From Crocinitomicaceae bacterium (lineage in GTDB: Bacteria > Bacteroidota > Bacteroidia > Flavobacteriales_D > Crocinitomicaceae): a stretch of 64,000 bases of DNA. The DNA is taken from positions 112,307 through 176,306 of the forward strand of contig JAQVCM010000009.1 of the NCBI GenBank assembly GCA_028689775.1, given 5' to 3'. The notes under the pieces are model-generated. The model had not been told where the DNA came from. It saw only the letters and a program-made list of their open reading frames with translations, and made no database searches. Each line of letters starts with the position of its first letter. Within the stretch, counting starts at the first letter, position 1. Positions 25,872 through 34,235 of this stretch are shown here, one piece after another. The translations under genes were made by a program, and so were the position numbers.

Positions 25872-27104
25872 TCAAAACCTGTATTGCAACCTGATTGTCA
25901 ATACATTGTCATTTAAATCTTGCTTGTAAAGTACTAAGTTTTCAGATTTCTCGTTTTGAACGAAATCATAATACGCTTGCATTTTCAAGTTTTCATTGAT
26001 TTCCCATAAAACACCAAGTCCTAAAGTTTGATGCATTAGATCTCCATAATCCGAACCTCCTAAACCGATTTCATTTCTGGAAATTTGCGTATTCGGATCA
26101 TACCAATCCAATTTGGCAACCAATGATATTGGTAAATCGGTGATGCTTTGGACGAATGTGAAATAACCTCCGCGCATCGATCGAATGTAAGTATCAGAAG
26201 TAGGAACAGCAGATGAATTTGGACTTTTCGTATTGAATTGGATACCAGGTTGCGTTCCTTGAATATATTCGCCGTATAACTTTGTTTTACCGATCCTCGT
26301 TGTAAAATTCAGCTGCGCATCTATTCCAACATATTCTCGTTTGGCAAATTCGCCCAAATTGGAAACTTTGGAATTCAAAATAAACGCTTTATCCGAAACG
26401 GTGTACACATTTTCAGTTCCCTGATATACTCCGCCATAATAATAAGAAATTCCTCCGCTGAGTTTTACATCTGACAAAAACAGCTTATTAAATGACAAGC
26501 GCGACATCAAATCTTTGCGATTATCGGTTTCTAAATGAACAGAATTTCCAGCAAACAATCCGATATCCAGTTTTAAAAGATACCAAGGAGAAGATTTCTT
26601 CGTTTGAAATGTAGCCATCAACCCTAAATCACGTTCGTCTGGAAAAAGCGTGGTGTTGATCATCGCTCGTTCAGGAGTTTCGCGTCTGGAGGATGAAAAA
26701 GCAACTTCGTAACCAAACGGTCGGTTAAAAACTCCTGCTTGAAAAGAACTTGTTCCAAATCGAGGCACGTTGACTTTTAAATAAGCATCTCGCACGCCAA
26801 CACCTTTTTCTGTTGCATCAAGTTGAAATACTCCTAGTACATTTCCTTTTTCAAATTGCATCTTGATTCTTCCACGTCTAATGCCAATTCGATTGAAATT
26901 TTTATTGGGATTGGTATTCGGTCCACCAACTTTTAAAGTAGCAGCTGGTTCCCCAATTTGAAATTGTGTTTGGATGTATCCAGAGACCTTGAAATGAGAA
27001 GCAGATTTTTCTTCAATTTTACTCGTGTCTTTTTTTACTTCTTCTTGTGAAAAACCAAAATTACAAAGTAATAAATAACTAAAAAAAACCGGGATTCTCA
27101 TCAT
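25872..27104 (-). CDS. OprP/OprO-type phosphate-selective porin
   Basis: A 410-residue outer-membrane protein: signal peptide (about 1-19, FGFSQ), then alternating beta-strand sequence ending in the terminal aromatic pattern LTIRLQYRF. It resembles porin family O/P proteins (FNRPFGYEVAFSSSRRETPERAMINTTLFP). In this locus it would let phosphate through the outer membrane before PstS. It leads the pst cluster, 85 nt upstream of pstS, with its own Pho-like promoter, so it may be expressed separately. Confidence 0.88.
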   Translation of the reverse strand: MMRIPVFFSYLLLCNFGFSQEEVKKDTSKIEEKSASHFKVSGYIQTQFQIGEPAATLKVGGPNTNPNKNFNRIGIRRGRIKMQFEKGNVLGVFQLDATEKGVGVRDAYLKVNVPRFGTSSFQAGVFNRPFGYEVAFSSSRRETPERAMINTTLFPDERDLGLMATFQTKKSSPWYLLKLDIGLFAGNSVHLETDNRKDLMSRLSFNKLFLSDVKLSGGISYYYGGVYQGTENVYTVSDKAFILNSKVSNLGEFAKREYVGIDAQLNFTTRIGKTKLYGEYIQGTQPGIQFNTKSPNSSAVPTSDTYIRSMRGGYFTFVQSITDLPISLVAKLDWYDPNTQISRNEIGLGGSDYGDLMHQTLGLGVLWEINENLKMQAYYDFVQNEKSENLVLYKQDLNDNVLTIRLQYRF

Positions 27105-27123
27105 TTTTAAATCTTTTAACGTG

Positions 27124-27179
27124 CAAAATTAATACGGATTTGCTACAGCTTCATATCTTTTATATTACGATTATGTTAC
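27124..27179 (-). promoter_or_regulatory. Porin promoter: four 11-nt GTARCA-type units plus -7 box (putative PhoB operator)
   Basis: On the minus strand: GTAACATAATC (27179-27169), GTAATATAAAA (27168-27158), GATATGAAGCT (27157-27147), GTAGCAAATCC (27146-27136), then 4 nt and TAATTTTG (27131-27124). Unit number, register and distance to the -7 box are identical to the pstS promoter; the third unit is the poorest in both. Confidence 0.75.
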
Positions 27180-27306
27180 GGTAAGATTCTATACATGTTA
27201 CTCAAAATTATCAAATCATTAAATATATACTAAAAAAAACACAATAATTAATTGCTACTAAAATAACTTCCTTATTTTTACACCTTCAATTTTATATAAA
27301 AAAACG

Positions 27307-28071
27307 ATGGATTTTTTCTCAATTTTATTCACAGGTGAAGGACTTTTTTACCTTGTTATGCTAACACTTCTCGAGATTGTTTTGGGAATTGACAACATCA
27401 TCTTTATTTCCATTGTTACAGACAAGCTGGAAGAAAAACAAAAGAGGTTAGCTAGAAACATCGGTTTGACCTTGGCTTTGGTTATTCGCTTAATTTTATT
27501 GAGTGTCGTTGGTTACATCATGGGAATGACCAATTCATTCTTTCCAGACTCACAATACGAATTCTTGCAATCTTTCAGCGGTCAAAGTGTGGTCTTGTTA
27601 TTAGGAGGATTATTCTTGATTTACAAAAGTACATCCGAAATGTCGGCGACGATGAAAGGCGAAGAACACCACGAAACGAAAGCAAAAAAAGGACTAAAGG
27701 CAATCATTTTACAAATTATTTTGATTGACATCGTATTTAGTTTTGACTCCATCATTACTGCCATTGGAATGACCAACGAAATCGGTCACGGCGATCCAAA
27801 AAATCATCCGATGGTGATTATTTTTGGAGCGGTTATCATTTCCATGGTGATTATGTTGATTTTCGCGAAAGCAATTTCAAATTTCATCAATGCTCGTCCG
27901 ACGATCAAGATGTTGGCATTGGCGTTCTTAGTAACGATTGGTGTCATTTTAGTTGCGGAAGCATTTGGTCAGCACGTTCCAAAAGGATATATTTACTTCG
28001 CCATGGTTTATGCGTTGGTTGTTGAATTCATCAACATTCGAATGCGCAAAAATAAAGGCGTTCAAGAATAG
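27307..28071 (+). CDS. TerC-family integral membrane protein
   Basis: A 254-residue protein with about seven membrane segments and both acidic TerC signatures: LEIVLGIDNIIFISI near the N-terminus and IDIVFSFDSIITAIG in the second half. TerC-family proteins (Alx, YceF types) export manganese or support metalation of secreted enzymes; tellurite resistance is only one association. It is divergent from the Pho porin gene and followed closely by three small conserved genes. Confidence 0.92.
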   Translation: MDFFSILFTGEGLFYLVMLTLLEIVLGIDNIIFISIVTDKLEEKQKRLARNIGLTLALVIRLILLSVVGYIMGMTNSFFPDSQYEFLQSFSGQSVVLLLGGLFLIYKSTSEMSATMKGEEHHETKAKKGLKAIILQIILIDIVFSFDSIITAIGMTNEIGHGDPKNHPMVIIFGAVIISMVIMLIFAKAISNFINARPTIKMLALAFLVTIGVILVAEAFGQHVPKGYIYFAMVYALVVEFINIRMRKNKGVQE

Positions 28072-28095
28072 ACTTCAAGAAAAAACAACTCCATT

Positions 28096-28668
28096 TTGGA
28101 AACAGCAGCAAGGAACTATTTTAAAACTTCTGATCTGGAAGAAATAGCGGAAACCTACGAGCAAGAAATTTTTGAATTCAAGCAATTTTTCTTGTCCAAA
28201 GCACCCATTTACAAGCTTTTTAAAAGCAGATTGAATAAGTTACAAATTCTTCAATCTGCTTTTGATTCGCTTCATCCGATTCAAAAATCAGTTGAAATTG
28301 ATGTTTCGTTTCCTGCTGAAGAAAATAACATCTTAGATTCTTACAAAGCATTTCAAGCTGCTAAAAGCAAAACTAGACTCTTGATTTCAAATGAATTAAA
28401 CGGAACAAATTTACTTCAATTGGTTCAAATCTTGATCGAATTAGAAAAGCACAACGCTCAGTTTTGGTTAATTTCCATCGAATTGGAAGAAATGGATTCA
28501 ATCGTTGTTTCCAAAGAACCCAATCCGATTGATGTTCTAAATGGAATCAAGGAATACCAGCAAAATGGAGGAAAAACCTTTCAGCAATTGAAGAGAAATG
28601 AAAACAATCCGCCCATTGTGCTCGTTCAAGAAATGAAACGACTATCTTTGCTCTTTAAAAAATTCTAA
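28096..28668 (+). CDS. Conserved hypothetical protein, cytoplasmic
   Basis: A 190-residue soluble protein, mostly helical by composition, with no motif I recognise. A TTG at 28096 is the best available start; there is no in-frame ATG nearby. Its stop overlaps the ATG of the following DUF493 gene (TAATG at 28666-28670), indicating translational coupling in a TerC-downstream operon. Function unknown. Confidence 0.6.
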   Translation: METAARNYFKTSDLEEIAETYEQEIFEFKQFFLSKAPIYKLFKSRLNKLQILQSAFDSLHPIQKSVEIDVSFPAEENNILDSYKAFQAAKSKTRLLISNELNGTNLLQLVQILIELEKHNAQFWLISIELEEMDSIVVSKEPNPIDVLNGIKEYQQNGGKTFQQLKRNENNPPIVLVQEMKRLSLLFKKF

Positions 28669-28934
28669 TGGAAGAAACACTCAGTAAATTAAAAATTCAG
28701 TTGGATTTATTGGAATGGCCAAATGTGTATTTGTTCAAATTTATCATCCCAAATCAACCGGAACAAATCGCACAAGTAAGCGCCTTATTTGATGAGACTT
28801 CTGAAATCACCTTTCAACCATCCAGCAATTTAAAATACACCAGCATCAGTGTCAGAGAATTGATGCTAGACGTAGATTCAATCATTGAAAAATATAGAAA
28901 AGCAGCTGCCATTAAAGGCATCATCTCCTTATAA
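28668..28934 (+). CDS. DUF493 family protein
   Basis: An 88-residue protein of the YbeD-like DUF493 fold (ferredoxin-like alpha/beta), recognised from WPNVYLFKFIIPN near the start and YTSISVRELM with a final helix. The family resembles the regulatory ACT-like domain; its role is not established. It overlaps the upstream gene by one base. Confidence 0.85.
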   Translation: MEETLSKLKIQLDLLEWPNVYLFKFIIPNQPEQIAQVSALFDETSEITFQPSSNLKYTSISVRELMLDVDSIIEKYRKAAAIKGIISL

Positions 28935-28944
28935 TTAAATCATT

Positions 28945-29355
28945 ATGTTCATTCTTAACATTGTTTTAGCCAAAACAACTTTTTTTCAAGTAGCATCCGG
29001 AACCCTTTATGTTTCGTTGGTGATCATCATTTTGTTCTTAATTTACAAACGCATCTTGATGAACATCAACCGCAAAGAACCAAGTCAAAAACTTTATTGT
29101 GAATTGATTTTCCTCGAAAATGACTTGGCCAAAGGAATGGTTGAATTCTACTTTACAAACCTAGAAAAGAAGGAAATCCGTTTTGAAATTCTGAATAAAG
29201 AATATGAAACTGTTCAGCTTTTATCAGAAGAAGAATTTGAAGCCGGACAGCACATTGTGCGCTTTGACTCCACTTCGGTAGCAAACGGAAATTACTTTTA
29301 TCAGTTAAAAACCGACAATCAGCAAACAATGCGCAAGATGGTTGTGAACAATTGA
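28945..29355 (+). CDS. Membrane-anchored hypothetical protein with Ig-like C-terminal segment
   Basis: A 136-residue protein with one N-terminal membrane helix (about 14-37) and a 95-residue soluble domain. Its last part, EAGQHIVRFDSTSVANGNYFYQLKTD followed by MRKMVVNN, is the pattern of FlgD-Ig/type IX secretion C-terminal beta-sandwiches. Here it lacks a secretion signal apart from the anchor, so a true T9SS cargo role is unlikely. It is 10 nt downstream of the DUF493 gene and probably in its operon. Confidence 0.6.
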   Translation: MFILNIVLAKTTFFQVASGTLYVSLVIIILFLIYKRILMNINRKEPSQKLYCELIFLENDLAKGMVEFYFTNLEKKEIRFEILNKEYETVQLLSEEEFEAGQHIVRFDSTSVANGNYFYQLKTDNQQTMRKMVVNN

Positions 29356-29490
29356 TACGAAGAAGTAAAATTGACCTTTTCATTCCGACAATTTGTCAGT
29401 GAAAAATCAATGGCAAACAATTTGACAATATAAAATCGATTCATTAACTTTATCCTCGAATAAATAAGGATATAAATAAATATAACACGT

Positions 29491-29808
29491 ATGGCATTAG
29501 AAATTACAGACGCAAACTTTGAGGAGCTTGTATTAAAATCAGACAAACCAGTAGTAGTAGATTTTTGGGCAGAATGGTGTGGACCTTGCCGCATGGTAGG
29601 ACCAATCATTGAAGAAATGGCTACAGAATACGAAGGAAAAGCAATCATCGGTAAAGTAGATGTAGATAGCAATCCTGGAATTTCTAGCCAATTTGGTGTT
29701 CGTAACATTCCAACGATTCTTTTCATCAAAGACGGTCAAGTAGTTGACAAATCAGTTGGAGCAGTTCCTAAAGCACAATTGACAAGTAAATTGGACGCAT
29801 TGATTTAA
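29491..29808 (+). CDS. trxA: Thioredoxin
   Basis: A 105-residue classical thioredoxin with the WCGPCRMVGP active site, the buried Asp in PVVVDFWAEW and the cis-Pro in VRNIPTIL. It reduces protein disulfides in the cytoplasm using thioredoxin reductase. It stands alone and is closed by a strong terminator. Confidence 0.96.
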   Translation: MALEITDANFEELVLKSDKPVVVDFWAEWCGPCRMVGPIIEEMATEYEGKAIIGKVDVDSNPGISSQFGVRNIPTILFIKDGQVVDKSVGAVPKAQLTSKLDALI

Positions 29809-29826
29809 TCAATAAGCAAAAATTTT

Positions 29827-29862
29827 AAAGGCGATTAGACAACATGTTTAATCGCCTTTTTT
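29827..29862 (+). terminator. Rho-independent terminator of trxA
   Basis: An 11-bp stem AAAGGCGATTA/TAATCGCCTTT (29827-29837/29849-29859) with a T-run. Confidence 0.9.
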
Positions 29863-30027
29863 GATTTAGATAATTTGCAAAAAACGTGTCGCGGATAAAA
29901 AACGATCAAAAAACCATACCTGCCTTTTTGCCGATGCATTTGTTTTAATTTATAATTGAAAAAAGATTGTTCAAATTTCTATCGAAATTTTTCGGAAAGA
30001 CAGGTTCAGTGGTAAGGAATTGTTTTT

Positions 30028-30061
30028 TCGATGCTGCTTTTGCATCGAGAAATCTTTGATC
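30028..30061 (-). repeat. Palindromic intergenic repeat, copy 1
   Basis: Read on the minus strand: GATCAAAGATTTCTCGATGC, then AAAAGCAGCATCGA. The core CGATGC-N7-GCATCG can form a hairpin. Copy 2 at 35689-35722 is nearly identical and a shorter copy 3 is at 53338-53358. It is the main content of the 391-nt gap between trxA and the next gene. Confidence 0.7.
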
Positions 30062-30172
30062 TTAATTTAAAATCTTTTTATCGGCCAATCCCGATTTACA
30101 AAACGAACGACTAGAAAGAACCTAGATTCTATCTTCTCCTCTATTTTGTACCAAACAAAGCATTTTTAGCCT

Positions 30173-30180
30173 TATATTTG
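30173..30180 (+). promoter_or_regulatory. -7 box (TATATTTG) of the DUF4258-like gene
   Basis: Matches TAnnTTTG and ends 20 nt before the ATG at 30201. Confidence 0.5.
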
Positions 30181-30200
30181 CACGCAACAACACGAAAAAT

Positions 30201-30887
30201 ATGACATCATTTTGGAAGCGATTACGCTATTATGGAATTGGATTGGGAATCGGATGTATATTCGTCTTTTTCTTTTTTCAAAACAGAGCTTGTTCTTGGT
30301 TACCAGACAACCGCATTAAAAACTCCGTACTCGATAGAACGCTTGTCATTCAGGAAGATGAGTCGATTCGCTTGAAGGAAAAAGGAATTAAAGATTCTGA
30401 AATTATTGAAATTCTGAATTCTGGTAAAATTAATTTCAAAATGAGCGACAAAAGTAGAGAGTCAAAAGTCTACCTGCTTTATAAAGATGATTTAAAATTA
30501 TTTTTCACCTTACCCGAAGAAAGTTATATTTCTGAAATTTTCATTGCGGATAAGGACGTGAATCAAATCAAAAGCAGTACAACGGGAACCGGTCGATTCA
30601 TTCATTTTCCAAACGAAGAAAACTTAGTTTTTGTAGATTCTCTAGCGAGATTAACATGTCAGCAGGAAGAAATCGGAATGGCAAAAAACACACAAATTCT
30701 AAAAAGTTTAAAGAAAAATGGTTCCATCGATTTTACCAAAACGGATTTTACCATTCAACCTAAACCTGAACATTATATCAATTTCAACGATGCAAAAGGA
30801 AGAAGAATTGGTGCGAAAACAATTTGGTACAAGAATAGAATCACCATTTTTGAATTCGATTTGCCTTTTGAATCAACATGTAAGTAG
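30201..30887 (+). CDS. DUF4258-like protein with N-terminal membrane anchor
   Basis: A 228-residue protein with one hydrophobic segment (about 11-29) followed by a soluble domain. The segment RTLVIQEDESIRLKEKGI and KVYLLYKDDLKLFFTLPE resemble DUF4258-type domains, which are related to RelE-like folds, but the match is by eye. Topology suggests a periplasmic domain tethered to the inner membrane. It precedes the lpx cluster by 75 nt but need not be part of it. Function unknown. Confidence 0.6.
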   Translation: MTSFWKRLRYYGIGLGIGCIFVFFFFQNRACSWLPDNRIKNSVLDRTLVIQEDESIRLKEKGIKDSEIIEILNSGKINFKMSDKSRESKVYLLYKDDLKLFFTLPEESYISEIFIADKDVNQIKSSTTGTGRFIHFPNEENLVFVDSLARLTCQQEEIGMAKNTQILKSLKKNGSIDFTKTDFTIQPKPEHYINFNDAKGRRIGAKTIWYKNRITIFEFDLPFESTCK

Positions 30888-30961
30888 TAATTAGTAATTT
30901 ATTGTTGATAATTCATCTGTGAATCAACTATTACTTCCCTTTCTTTTTTTAATTTTGAACA

Positions 30962-32002
30962 ATGGAATTTTCTGCAAAGCAAATAGCTGACATATTATCG
31001 GGAGATGTTGTCGGTGATTCGAACGTTACGGTAAACGGCCTCTCTAAAATTGAGGAAGGAACATCGGGTACTTTATCGTTTTTATCCAATCCTAAATACG
31101 AGGAATACATCTACAAAACCGGTTCTTCTATCTGTATTGTAAATAAATCATTTCAACCATCCAAAGCGCTTCCTGATACATTGACACTTGTGAAAGTTGA
31201 CAATGCTTATTCTAGTTTTGCCAAATTATTAGATTTTTACAATCAGCTTCAGATAAAACCAGCAAAAATTGAACAACCGTCATTTTTCTCTGAATCTGCA
31301 AAAGCAGGAGAAGGCCTTTATTTGGGCGCTTTCGCGTACATTGGCGATAACGTGACTCTTGGCGAAAATGTAAAAGTTTACCCGAATGCGTATGTTGGTG
31401 ACAATGTAACCATCGGAAATAACACCATTCTTTTCCCAGGTGTAAAAGTATATGCCAATTGTGTAATTGGACAAAATTGCATCCTACATTCTGGTGTAAT
31501 CATTGGTTCTGATGGATTTGGTTTTGCACCAAACGAAGAAGGAGAATACCAAAAAATTCCACAAATTGGAAATGTAATTTTGGAAGATAACGTAGAAGTT
31601 GGTTCCAATTCGACCATCGACAGAGCAACCATGGGTTCCACCATCTTGAGACGAGGTGTTAAAATTGACAACTTGGTTCAGATTGCACACAACGTGGAGA
31701 TTGGAAAAAACACAGCGGTTGCAGCCCAAGCAGGAATTGCAGGATCAGCAAAAATTGGTGCGCAAGTACAAATCGGCGGTCAAGCAGGAATTGCTGGACA
31801 CCTTCACATTGCAGAAGGTACGCAGATTGTCGCACAATCAGGAATTCCAAATACAGTGAAAAGAAAATCTGTGTTGATGGGTTCACCAGCAATCGATATT
31901 GAAGATTATAAAAAATCATATTTCGGATTTAGAAAATTACCGTTTATCTTGAAAAAGATTCAGGAATTTGACAACCACATTAAAGCAACAAAAAAAGATT
32001 AA
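30962..32002 (+). CDS. lpxD: UDP-3-O-acylglucosamine N-acyltransferase LpxD
   Basis: A 346-residue enzyme of lipid A synthesis that adds the second hydroxyacyl chain (from ACP) to UDP-3-O-acylglucosamine. It has the LpxD N-terminal domain (SFLSNPKYEEYI), then many hexapeptide repeats and the catalytic His in QIAHNVEIGKNT. It begins an lpxD-lpxC/fabZ-lpxA cluster, with only 7 nt to the next ATG. Confidence 0.95.
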   Translation: MEFSAKQIADILSGDVVGDSNVTVNGLSKIEEGTSGTLSFLSNPKYEEYIYKTGSSICIVNKSFQPSKALPDTLTLVKVDNAYSSFAKLLDFYNQLQIKPAKIEQPSFFSESAKAGEGLYLGAFAYIGDNVTLGENVKVYPNAYVGDNVTIGNNTILFPGVKVYANCVIGQNCILHSGVIIGSDGFGFAPNEEGEYQKIPQIGNVILEDNVEVGSNSTIDRATMGSTILRRGVKIDNLVQIAHNVEIGKNTAVAAQAGIAGSAKIGAQVQIGGQAGIAGHLHIAEGTQIVAQSGIPNTVKRKSVLMGSPAIDIEDYKKSYFGFRKLPFILKKIQEFDNHIKATKKD

Positions 32003-32009
32003 GCACATC

Positions 32010-33413
32010 ATGGCAGATAAGCAACTTACGCTGAAAGCAGCGATCAAAATGAACGGTATTGGACTTCACACAGGTGAAAAAGTAACCTTGGAGATTTGTC
32101 CTGCACCAGAAAATCATGGTTATGTTTTTCAACGCGTAGACTTAGAAGGAGAACCAACTGTAAAAGCAGATGCAGATTTAGTTGTTTCAACAGATCGTGG
32201 AACTACTTTGGAGCAAAACGGAGCACGTATTTATACTTCTGAACACGTTCTTGCAGCACTTTACGGAATGCAAATCGACAACGCATTGATCAAAGTAAAC
32301 GGTCCTGAAATGCCAATCATGGACGGAAGTTCTTGGCCATTTGTGAAAGCTATTGAAGAAGTTGGAACGGTAGAGCAAAAAGCAGATAAAAACTACTTCA
32401 TTCTGAATGAAAACATTCCTTGGGAAGATACCGAAAAAGGAATTGAGTTTTTGGCGATTCCAGATACCAACTTTAGAATCACGGTTATGGTTGACTATAA
32501 TTCTCCAGTTTTGGGCACGCAACACGCGAGTATGTACAACATCGGAGAATTCAAAAATGAAATTTCTAAATGTAGAACTTTTGTTTTCTTACGTGAATTA
32601 GAGTTTTTAGCTAAAAACAACCTCATTAAAGGTGGAGATTTAGACAACGCAATCGTTTTGGTTGAAAGAAATGACATTCAACAAGATGAGTTAGACCGTT
32701 TGGCTAAATTACTTGGAAAAGAAGAATTAAAAATTCAGGTGGAAGGAATTGGTGTTTTGAACAGTACCAAACTGCAATACGAAAACGAACCTGCAAGACA
32801 TAAATTATTAGACATCGTTGGCGATTTAGCATTAGTTGGACGTCCAATCAAAGCGCATATCTTAGGTGCTCGAACGGGTCACTCTGGAAATGTACGTTTT
32901 GCGAAAGTGTTGAAAGAGCAGATTAAAAAACAAGAAGGTGGTGGAAAAAAACACTTCAACTTGGAAGGAACTCCGTTATACAACATCAACGACATTGAGA
33001 AAATTTTACCGCACCGTTACCCATTTTTATTAGTGGATAAAGTGATGGAGATCACTGAAAATGGAATCATTGGGGTGAAAAATGTGACGATGAACGAACC
33101 GATGTTTCAAGGACATTTCCCCGGAAATCCAGTTTTCCCAGGTGTTTTGCAAATTGAAGCAACAGCGCAAGTTGGTGGAATTTTCGCCTTGAGCAAAGTA
33201 GATGAACCAGAATTGTACTCTACGTATTTCATGAAAATTGACAATGTAAAGTTCAAACAAAAAGTAATTCCAGGTGATACCTTGGTTTTTGAGTTGAATT
33301 TGATCTCTCCGATTCGTCGTGGATTGGTTCACATGGCTGGTAAAGCGTATGTAGACGGAAAATTAGTTATGGAAGCAGAAATGCTTGCTCAAATAATCAA
33401 AGACAAAGTATAA
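32010..33413 (+). CDS. lpxC/fabZ: Bifunctional LpxC deacetylase / FabZ dehydratase
   Basis: A 467-residue fusion typical of Bacteroidota. Residues 1 to about 310 are LpxC (zinc deacetylase of UDP-3-O-acyl-GlcNAc, the committed step of lipid A) with ligands in SEHVLAALYG (His79) and RHKLLDIVGD (His264, Asp268) and His291 in TGHSG. Residues about 325-467 are FabZ, the 3-hydroxyacyl-ACP dehydratase, with His and Glu in GHFPGNPVFPGVLQIEA. The fusion joins the two enzymes that compete for hydroxyacyl-ACP. The ATG at 32010 (MADKQL) is preferred to an upstream start inside lpxD. Confidence 0.95.
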   Translation: MADKQLTLKAAIKMNGIGLHTGEKVTLEICPAPENHGYVFQRVDLEGEPTVKADADLVVSTDRGTTLEQNGARIYTSEHVLAALYGMQIDNALIKVNGPEMPIMDGSSWPFVKAIEEVGTVEQKADKNYFILNENIPWEDTEKGIEFLAIPDTNFRITVMVDYNSPVLGTQHASMYNIGEFKNEISKCRTFVFLRELEFLAKNNLIKGGDLDNAIVLVERNDIQQDELDRLAKLLGKEELKIQVEGIGVLNSTKLQYENEPARHKLLDIVGDLALVGRPIKAHILGARTGHSGNVRFAKVLKEQIKKQEGGGKKHFNLEGTPLYNINDIEKILPHRYPFLLVDKVMEITENGIIGVKNVTMNEPMFQGHFPGNPVFPGVLQIEATAQVGGIFALSKVDEPELYSTYFMKIDNVKFKQKVIPGDTLVFELNLISPIRRGLVHMAGKAYVDGKLVMEAEMLAQIIKDKV

Positions 33414-34190
33414 ATGATCAGTCCTTTAGCAAATATCTCTGCAGACGCAAAACTAGGTCAAGATGTGGTTGTTGATTCATTCTCGACCATTTTTGAAGAC
33501 GTTGTAATCGGAGACGGAACACGCGTTCATCCGAACGTAACCATTTATCCTGGTACCAGAATTGGAAAGAATTGTGAAATTTTTCCCGGTGCCGTAATTG
33601 GTGTTGTTCCTCAGGACTTGAAATTTAACGGAGAATATACAACGGTTGAAATTGGTGACAATACCATCATCCGCGAATGCGTAACCATTCACAGAGGCAC
33701 CAACGACATGTTTAAAACTACGATTGGTTCTAACTGTTTACTAATGACTTACGTTCACATTGCACACGATTGTCAAATAGGTGATCATGTTATTTTAGCG
33801 AGTTATGTTGGACTTTCAGGACATGTAACCATTGACGATTACGCCATCTTAGAAGGAAAAGTAGCTGCTCAACAATTTGTAAGAATTGGAGCACACAGTT
33901 TCATCGGTGGCGCATCCTTGATTCGCAAAAACGTTCCGCCTTACATCAAAGCAGCAAGAGAACCGATGACCTTTGCAGGTGTTAATTCTGTAGGATTGAG
34001 GCGTAGAGGCATTTCTGATGAAGACATTCGCGAAATCGAAGACATTTATAGAACCATTTACGTTCAAAACAACAACGTATCAAAAGGACTAGAAGTTATC
34101 AAAGAAACGATGAAAGACAGTCCAATTCGCAAAGAAATAATTGATTTCATAGAAGGTTCTGACAAAGGAATCATCAGAGGAATGATCTAA
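33414..34190 (+). CDS. lpxA: UDP-N-acetylglucosamine acyltransferase LpxA
   Basis: A 258-residue left-handed beta-helix acyltransferase catalysing the first lipid A step. The catalytic His is in YVHIAHDCQIGDHV; the C-terminal helices include RRRGISDEDIREIEDIYR, characteristic of LpxA. Its ATG follows the lpxC/fabZ stop directly, so translation is coupled. Confidence 0.95.
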   Translation: MISPLANISADAKLGQDVVVDSFSTIFEDVVIGDGTRVHPNVTIYPGTRIGKNCEIFPGAVIGVVPQDLKFNGEYTTVEIGDNTIIRECVTIHRGTNDMFKTTIGSNCLLMTYVHIAHDCQIGDHVILASYVGLSGHVTIDDYAILEGKVAAQQFVRIGAHSFIGGASLIRKNVPPYIKAAREPMTFAGVNSVGLRRRGISDEDIREIEDIYRTIYVQNNNVSKGLEVIKETMKDSPIRKEIIDFIEGSDKGIIRGMI

Positions 34191-34235
34191 AAAACATCGC
34201 ATCGCGATTATTCATTATCACATTTAAAAAAAAGC

